From contig NZ_CP125968.1 of the NCBI RefSeq assembly GCF_030067815.1, positions 1,790,001-1,854,000 on the forward strand: a stretch of DNA of 64,000 nucleotides, read 5' to 3'. Under the pieces are notes generated by a model. That model searched no databases, had not been told where the DNA came from, and saw nothing but the letters and a program-made list of their open reading frames with translations. Below are positions 58,904 through 64,000 of the stretch, one piece after another; position 1 is the stretch's first letter; each line of letters opens with the position of its first letter. This DNA comes from Sporosarcina thermotolerans (GTDB lineage Bacteria; Bacillota; Bacilli; Bacillales_A; Planococcaceae). The position numbers and the translations under genes were made by a program.

Positions 58904-59380
58904 ATGGGCTATATTGAAGATTTGCGTAAACTTGTTGGACACCAACCACTAATTTTTGTTGGATCTGTAGTAATTGTAATTGATGAAAAGGGAAGGATCT
59001 TGCTACAACAAAGGAAATTTCCAGAGGGGGTCTGGGGAATTCCTGGCGGATTGATGGAATTAGGGGAGTCAACGGAAGACGTGGCAAGGCGTGAATTATT
59101 TGAAGAGACCCGTCTACAAGTCAATGAATTAAAATTAATCAATGTTTACTCGGGTCCTGAACATTTTATCCGAGCTGCAAATGGCGATGAATTTTATGTG
59201 GTGACAACCGCTTATTACGCAGAAAACGCAATTGGCGATATAGTTGTCGATCAGGCTGAATCCATTACATTTAACTATTTTTATCCACATGAACTTCCGG
59301 AAAATATCGTGAAAAGTCATAGGGCCATATTGGATGAATTCCTTTCAAAGCATTACAAGTTTTTAAGTACGGTTAATTAG
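58904..59380 (+). CDS. Nudix hydrolase
   Basis: 158 residues: MGYIEDLRKLVGHQPLIFVG is shared with a second Nudix gene at 61586; Nudix box GGLMELGESTEDVARRELFEE with TRL. Stand-alone MutT-like enzyme of unknown substrate. ATG 58904 is preferred over TTG 58898 by spacing from AGGGGG. Confidence 0.88.
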   Translation: MGYIEDLRKLVGHQPLIFVGSVVIVIDEKGRILLQQRKFPEGVWGIPGGLMELGESTEDVARRELFEETRLQVNELKLINVYSGPEHFIRAANGDEFYVVTTAYYAENAIGDIVVDQAESITFNYFYPHELPENIVKSHRAILDEFLSKHYKFLSTVN

Positions 59381-59404
59381 TTGTCAAGATTGGAGGATCT
59401 GGGA

Positions 59405-59854
59405 ATGAAGAAGTGGACGAAGGAAATTGAGATTGAAGCGCCAATCGAACATGTTTGGAAGTATTTAAATGGATCGTTAGAGGACATGCAAAAGATCATG
59501 CCTCAAGTCGTATCGAACGAAACTGTCACCATTACCGAGGGAATGGTAGGAAGTATATATTTGCAGAAGTATAGAGAAGGCAAGCGTGTCATGGAGTATG
59601 AAGTTGAAACACTCGACTATTTCGATTCTCCAGATGAAAAAAAGATGAAAGTCGGTTTTACACTCGGTGGGATGTTTGAAATTACTGCAGGATATAAACT
59701 TTACCGAATAAATGATGAGAAAACACGCTTCACTTATACAACTACAAACAAACCACTTAAGTGGTTCATCAAGTTATTCGTACTATTTGCAAATGATAAA
59801 CCGGTTGTTGAATTTGTTGAGCGAGTGAAGAGGGTTGCGGAAGTAGGAATTTAA
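59405..59854 (+). CDS. SRPBCC/START-like domain protein
   Basis: 149 residues: KKWTKEIEIEAPIEHVWKYL is the classic N-terminus of the polyketide cyclase-like (Bet v1) fold; C-terminal helix NDKPVVEFVERVKRVAEVGI closes it. Probably binds a hydrophobic ligand. The start is ATG 59405 behind GGAGGATC. Confidence 0.8.
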   Translation: MKKWTKEIEIEAPIEHVWKYLNGSLEDMQKIMPQVVSNETVTITEGMVGSIYLQKYREGKRVMEYEVETLDYFDSPDEKKMKVGFTLGGMFEITAGYKLYRINDEKTRFTYTTTNKPLKWFIKLFVLFANDKPVVEFVERVKRVAEVGI

Positions 59855-59873
59855 AGGAGATGACATTCTATGT

Positions 59874-60713
59874 GTGGGATTTGAATCTAAACATAAGGAA
59901 AGAGACTTACAATTACCGGAACAACGTAAAAAGATATTGAATAACGCATTACGAGATTTGACTGACGATCCATATGTGGAAGCGATTTTTGAAGGTGGGT
60001 CGTTAGCGCGAGGCGATTACGATAATTATTCGGACATCGATTTGCACGTAATTGTGGCGCCTAGTATGAAATTGAAATTTATCGAAGAAAAACGGTCACG
60101 GGCCGAGAAATGGGGAAATGTATTATTTTTTGAGGAATCTTCGCCTTCCTCACCCGTAATCGTAACTCATTATGATTGTTTTGTGAAAGTAGATTCTTGG
60201 TATCAAACTGCGGATGATATCGAACCTTCCATATGGCTGCAAGGGCTGAAGGTATATGTCGATAAAAGTGGAGTCATTACGAAGCGAATTGGGGAGTCAG
60301 AAAGAATCGTGTATGCGCCAACGAAACAAGAAGTTGAACGTTGGCGTGGTAAAGTCTTGGCATTTATTCATGAAACATACCGAGCTGCTATGAGAGAAGA
60401 ATATTATTATGCTTTATCAAATTTAGACCGAATTCGCTGGTTGATTGCTTATGGATGGTATATGGAGAAAGGTCGCCATTTAAATAGCTCCTATGGGGTA
60501 TGGTCGAAAATTGAAGGACAACGAAGCCGTTTAGATGAAAAACAGTTAGACGAGTTGGCAAGCTGGGATTGTGGAAGAAATAAGCATGACATCATGAGAA
60601 CAGTGAAAAATATCGTTCCCGAATTTTATAGGTTAAATAAAATTTTGAGTGACGAACTTGGGATTGATGCCGATGAGGACAAGTGTCGGAAAATCATTGA
60701 AATGGTATTATAG
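59874..60713 (+). CDS. Nucleotidyltransferase-domain protein (aminoglycoside adenylyltransferase-like)
   Basis: 279 residues. Catalytic motif FEGGSLARGDYDNYSDIDLHV (GGS...DxD). The C-terminal helical part (AFIHETYRAAMREEYYYALS) resembles that of AadA/ANT-like adenylyltransferases. The start is GTG 59874; an ATG at 59870 with better spacing runs into a stop, so a missing base near the start is possible. A resistance role is only a family-level suggestion. Confidence 0.78.
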   Translation: MGFESKHKERDLQLPEQRKKILNNALRDLTDDPYVEAIFEGGSLARGDYDNYSDIDLHVIVAPSMKLKFIEEKRSRAEKWGNVLFFEESSPSSPVIVTHYDCFVKVDSWYQTADDIEPSIWLQGLKVYVDKSGVITKRIGESERIVYAPTKQEVERWRGKVLAFIHETYRAAMREEYYYALSNLDRIRWLIAYGWYMEKGRHLNSSYGVWSKIEGQRSRLDEKQLDELASWDCGRNKHDIMRTVKNIVPEFYRLNKILSDELGIDADEDKCRKIIEMVL

Positions 60714-60724
60714 GGGGAATTATC

Positions 60725-61576
60725 ATGAATCAAGCTGCGAAGGATTATTGGGATCAATTTTGGGGAAAGAATGATCGCCCCGTAAATGTCAGCGCTTGGA
60801 TGTTTGGCGAAGCGGTTGATGAATTAGCGCAAGCGGTGATTGAAGGAAGAAAGACTGCGACTTGTTCAGCACATGTATTATATGAATTGGAGAAGGAACC
60901 GATTCCAGTAGTTAACGAGTACAGCATCATCCTGAATAGCCTAAACGAGCCTGTCGCGATCATCAAAACAGTGGATGTATCAATAATTCCAATGAATGAA
61001 GTGACAGAGGAGTTTGCTTTGGCGGAAGGTGATGGATCGTACCGGAATTGGAAGGAAATCCATGAACGTTACTTCAAACGGGAATTAGGAAAAGTTGGTC
61101 TAAAATTCACTGAGGATATTTTGCTTGTTTGTGAACGATTTGAGTTGGTTGATGTGAAACAAAAGAGTACTAATAGATTACTAAGGGTAGGCATTACATA
61201 TATTCCAGTATCCAATGTTGAACTGGCTGCTGAATGGTATGTAGAAAAGTTGGATGCGGAATTAAGTTATCGGGACGAAGACAAAGCGATTATAAATTTA
61301 ACAGATCAAAGTTTCTTCCTTGTAAAAGCGAAAGAATCACAGACTGCCAACTTTTTGGATGTCTATGGGAATGAGCGTTTTTCTCTTACATTTGAAGTCG
61401 ATGGGGAAGAGGCTCTAAAAAAGAATCCATGAACAATTTATTAAAATTGATGTGAGTGTCGGCGAGATTGAAAAAAGGGGACACGCAGGAGTCAATTTCG
61501 TATTTTGGACTTAGACGGAAATCAATTTGATGTGTGGAGCGAATTAAGTCCTTCATTTAACAAGGATAGAAATTAG
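60725..61576 (+). CDS. ASCH domain fused to VOC/glyoxalase-like domain (two frameshifts near the end)
   Basis: Residues 1-145 are an ASCH domain (YYW-like: AKDYWDQFWGKNDRPVNVSAW, EGRKTATCSAHVLYE, VCERFELVD). Residues 150-280 are a VOC domain (ITYIPVSNVELAAEWYVEKL and DLDGNQFDVWSEL). The first domain reads into the second without a stop. Near 61424 an A run has one base too many (EEALKRIHEQFIK) and near 61514 a G is missing (FWDLDGNQ), so the gene ends at 61576. ASCH domains are thought to bind RNA; VOC domains bind metals and often confer resistance. Confidence 0.75.
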
Positions 61577-61585
61577 GGGTATCTT

Positions 61586-62389
61586 ATGGGGTATATAAAA
61601 GAATTGAGAAAATTGATTGGTTCACGGCCCATTATTATGGCAGGAGCAAATGTAATAGTTGTAAATGAAGAAGATCAACTACTCCTTCAGCTGAGAATCG
61701 ACAATAATTGCTGGGGGCTGCCTGGTGGGTCTATGGAACTTGGCGAATCACTGGAAGATGTGGCGAAACGAGAGCTCTATGAGGAAACAAATCTAACTGC
61801 AAACGAACTTTCATTATTTAACGTCTATTCTGGGGAGGAACTTTATTATCGCTATCCACATGGTGATGAAGTATATAACGTTGTAACCACTTTCATTTGT
61901 AAAAGTTATAGCGGGGAATTAATAGCAGATAAGAATGAAGTATCGTCGTTGCGATTCTTTTCAACTGACGAATTGCCAAGCAACATAAGTCCTCCAGATT
62001 TGCCGATTCTCACTGACTATACTCAAAACCATAGGGGACGAAGGTTGAGAATTTTACGCTTGAATGAAGTCATAGGAAAGAACATTACTCAGTATGGCTC
62101 GAATTTTAATATGAGAAAACTATTAATGACAAATCAACCCTCTCACGTCGGAATTATGGGCTTGGGTGAAAATGGGCTGGTAGGTTATCACGAAGCGACC
62201 ATCCCGCAAATGCTTGTAATCATTGAAGGTGAAGGCTGGGTCCGAACAGGCGATGAACCGAAAGTGAAAGTTACGTCGGGTGATGTTGTCATTTGGGGTA
62301 AAGGAGAAGGACATGAAACATCAACAGACGAAGGGATGAAAGCAATCGTCATCGAATCAGAAGGACTCGATCTCAATCAATTTAGTTGA
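61586..62389 (+). CDS. Nudix hydrolase fused to cupin domain
   Basis: 267 residues. N-terminal Nudix (MGYIKELRKLIGSRPIIM; box GGSMELGESLEDVAKRELYEE), then from about residue 155 a cupin (GYHEATIPQMLVIIEGEGWV, VTSGDVVIWGKGEGHETST). An AGGGG followed seven bases later by TTG AGA ATT TTA CGC (about 62045) could start the cupin as its own gene, so the fusion may be caused by a lost base near the Nudix end. Confidence 0.78.
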   Translation: MGYIKELRKLIGSRPIIMAGANVIVVNEEDQLLLQLRIDNNCWGLPGGSMELGESLEDVAKRELYEETNLTANELSLFNVYSGEELYYRYPHGDEVYNVVTTFICKSYSGELIADKNEVSSLRFFSTDELPSNISPPDLPILTDYTQNHRGRRLRILRLNEVIGKNITQYGSNFNMRKLLMTNQPSHVGIMGLGENGLVGYHEATIPQMLVIIEGEGWVRTGDEPKVKVTSGDVVIWGKGEGHETSTDEGMKAIVIESEGLDLNQFS

Positions 62390-62406
62390 AAATAAAGCTG
62401 TAGGAA

Positions 62407-62560
62407 GAATGGGCCGTTGAGGTGCCAGAATGGACCCTTGTATAAAAGAATGGACCTAAACAGGGAAAGAATGGGCCCTTGTATAAAAGAATGGACCTAA
62501 ACAGGGAAAGAATGGGCCTTTGTAGAAAAGAACGGACCCGTAGGACAGAAGAATGAGCCC
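62407..62560. repeat. Intergenic tandem array, eight units, 20-21-bp period
   Basis: GAATGG[G/A] starts at 62407, 62428, 62448, 62469, 62489 and 62510, then GAACGG at 62530 and GAATGA at 62551: steps 21, 20, 21, 20, 21, 20, 21. The core alternates GAATGGACC and GAATGGGCC, giving a 41-bp unit that repeats nearly perfectly. It fills the gap between the Nudix-cupin stop and the HIT gene. Confidence 0.9.
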
Positions 62561-62616
62561 TTGTGAAAAGCCTATATAAAAACTCTGTGGAATCAAGAAG
62601 AGGGGGAAATGGAGTC

Positions 62617-63072
62617 ATGGAAGAGTCTTGTTTCATTTGTGATAAACATAAGGGGGAAATTCAGACAGATGGTATCACCATCTACGAAGATGAATTTGTG
62701 TATGTTGGGCATATCGATAATAACGGTGAACCCGGTTATTTAGGTCATCTAATGATTGATCTGAAGAGGCATACACCGACACTTGGGGATATGTATGAAG
62801 AGGAAGCGAAGGCGTTTGGAAGTACCATGGCACGGGTGAGTAAGGCTCTTATGGTGACTGAAGGAGCGGAACATATCTATTCGCTTGTATCAGGAAATTC
62901 TGTACCTCATTTGCATATGCATATTGTGCCGCGGTATTTAGGAACTCCAAGGGAATATTGGGGACCGATGTCCGTTCATGACTGGGAAGGTGCCCCGGTA
63001 GGCGGAAATAAAGAAGTGAAGGAACTTTGTCTACGTATCAAATCATATTTGGAAACAAATAACCATGAATAG
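62617..63072 (+). CDS. HIT family hydrolase
   Basis: 151 residues: MEESCFICDKHKG start, then the histidine triad SVPHLHMHIVPRY (HxHxH). These hydrolyse nucleotidyl phosphoramidates or related dinucleotides. The start is ATG 62617 behind GGGGGAAATGGAG. The stop overlaps the next gene's start by eight bases. Confidence 0.88.
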   Translation: MEESCFICDKHKGEIQTDGITIYEDEFVYVGHIDNNGEPGYLGHLMIDLKRHTPTLGDMYEEEAKAFGSTMARVSKALMVTEGAEHIYSLVSGNSVPHLHMHIVPRYLGTPREYWGPMSVHDWEGAPVGGNKEVKELCLRIKSYLETNNHE

Positions 63073-63853
63073 TTTTTCATGGGTTGGAAGCGACCGTCAT
63101 TACATTGATCATCCCTTTGTGCAATCAATCGGTAACGTAACAGTTGGGCTTTATGGCGGCAATTCGTCAGCTGGTCAATATAAGAATGAGGACGGATGTG
63201 TCATTTGGGTCGGTGATGATTGGGAGTTTGCCGCAGTTCTTGATGCACATTATAGTGCTGAAAGTGCCGCGCTTGTGATCAATACACTGCAAAAATCCAA
63301 GCAGGAACTTTCTGTATTGATTGCCAAACCGGGATTTCACCATGTTCAAGAGAAGTTGCTTGATATCTTCCAAAGTGACGAATTTCTTGATCAATGCAAA
63401 AAGGTCAAAGGTGAGACGGCTTGTCTCATCTGTATCCGTAAGGAAAACTATCTTTGGTGGTTTTCTGTCGGTGATTGTGTAGTTTACGTTTTCCATCCGG
63501 AATTAATCGCTCTTGGTCAATTTCAGCTGAATCAAAGGCAATTCTATGAGTGGATCGGTCAAGTGAATACGTTTGATAAAGCTGTGCCGTGCTTCTCGTC
63601 CGGTGTTCGGGAATTAAGAAAAGGGACAAATCATATCTTCATGACAACGGATGGCTTGCTTGAATGTCCAGGGGAACCCTTCACGAACCCAATCGATTTA
63701 GGAGATATATTGATGGAGGGGGAACCCGTCGTAACTCTTTTTAGTATTTTTGATAAAATTATAAATAATAATGTAAGAGATAGTACTACCATGATTGCTT
63801 GGACGATAGACATATCTGAACAGGGCAGTATTCCAAGTGATTTCGTTGGGTGA
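63065..63853 (+). CDS. PP2C-like protein serine/threonine phosphatase
   Basis: 262 residues. Metal-site motifs of the PPM/PP2C fold are present in order: NEDGCVIWVGDDWEFAAVLDAH, IFMTTDGLLE and DSTTMIAWTI. Compared with classic PP2C the first Arg-Asp region is weak. Cytosolic. Coupled to the HIT gene. Substrate unknown. Confidence 0.8.
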   Translation: MNSFSWVGSDRHYIDHPFVQSIGNVTVGLYGGNSSAGQYKNEDGCVIWVGDDWEFAAVLDAHYSAESAALVINTLQKSKQELSVLIAKPGFHHVQEKLLDIFQSDEFLDQCKKVKGETACLICIRKENYLWWFSVGDCVVYVFHPELIALGQFQLNQRQFYEWIGQVNTFDKAVPCFSSGVRELRKGTNHIFMTTDGLLECPGEPFTNPIDLGDILMEGEPVVTLFSIFDKIINNNVRDSTTMIAWTIDISEQGSIPSDFVG

Positions 63854-63897
63854 TAGACATTTGCTGTAGGAAAATGATGAGTACAAGGGGGATTATA

Positions 63898-64000
63898 ATG
63901 AACGAGACACCAACTAAAATTCAATATGTCCTTACTGATGATTTACAGCAAGAGGTTATTACACGAATGCTTGTGTTAATAAAAGAATCCTATATATTTC
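63898..64000 (+). CDS. Start of an unidentified gene, cut by the window end
   Basis: ATG at 63898 behind ACAAGGGGG (spacing 8) opens a frame reading MNETPTKIQYVLTDDLQQ..., still open at base 64000 (34 codons). Too short to identify. Confidence 0.5.
   Translation, partial: MNETPTKIQYVLTDDLQQEVITRMLVLIKESYIF

Noticed and set aside
59870..59883. ATG at 59870 as start of the nucleotidyltransferase
   Set aside because: It has good spacing from AGGAG but stops after four codons; it would need an unproven missing base.
62382..62636. Minus-strand ORF over the fourth array
   Set aside because: Runs into the HIT gene on the other strand and is explained by the stop-free repeat.

Overview
The window looks like a chromosomal segment of an endospore-forming, low-GC Gram-positive bacterium (Bacillales). 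Evidence includes a PrkA/YhbH/SpoVR sporulation trio behind a SigE-like promoter, a SpoVB-type flippase, the BpsA/BpsB type III polyketide pair, strong AGGAGG-type ribosome binding sites with frequent TTG/GTG starts, a FapR-type operator at fabI and ArgR-type boxes at arginine genes. The gene mix suggests Planococcaceae (Sporosarcina-like), but that assignment is an inference. No rRNA or tRNA gene was recognised.

Layout. 0-8 kb: end of an amidase-domain protein, a SpoVB-like flippase, a scrambled patch (two truncated genes meeting at a palindrome, then an IS21-type istB remnant with end repeats), bpsB-bpsA, a YaiI/YqxD protein, and a PadR/HAAS-DUF4097 signalling pair. 8-17 kb: a Bacillales-type dispersed repeat, leucyl aminopeptidase, a phosphotransferase, a 21-bp-period repeat array, a histidine phosphatase, two serine hydrolases (the first behind a leader-peptide/hairpin leader), Nudix, GNAT, GyrI-like and MazG-like proteins. 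17-29 kb: TRM11-like methylase, CDF metal exporter, argH, M20 peptidase, NorB-like exporter, fabI, then argCJBD. 29-36 kb: a secreted stalk-domain protein and a six-gene polyamine operon (speD-speA-speE-speB-CASDH-nspC) encoding two complete routes to spermidine. 36-42 kb: DUF1801 protein and prkA-yhbH-spoVR. 42-52 kb: acetyltransferases, phosphotransferase, GTPase-DUF697, aspartate dehydrogenase, soluble PAS chemoreceptor, YusW-like lipoprotein, heme O synthase, amino-acid ABC transporter, SIMPL protein. 52-64 kb: a co-oriented run of small accessory enzymes (GNAT, Nudix, nucleotidyltransferases, SRPBCC, ASCH-VOC, HIT, PP2C-like) including a beta-clamp (DnaN) paralogue.

Two cross-cutting observations matter most. 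First, about 23 genes are broken by single-base indels, nearly all of them one base missing from a homopolymer run and most in genes otherwise intact. This pattern points to sequencing or assembly error rather than decay, so such genes are listed as one CDS over their full span. Second, four intergenic regions (11.0, 41.7, 51.9 and 62.4 kb) hold tandem arrays with unrelated sequences but the same period of about 21 bp, often with two alternating sub-units. This is the strongest candidate here for something functionally undescribed.
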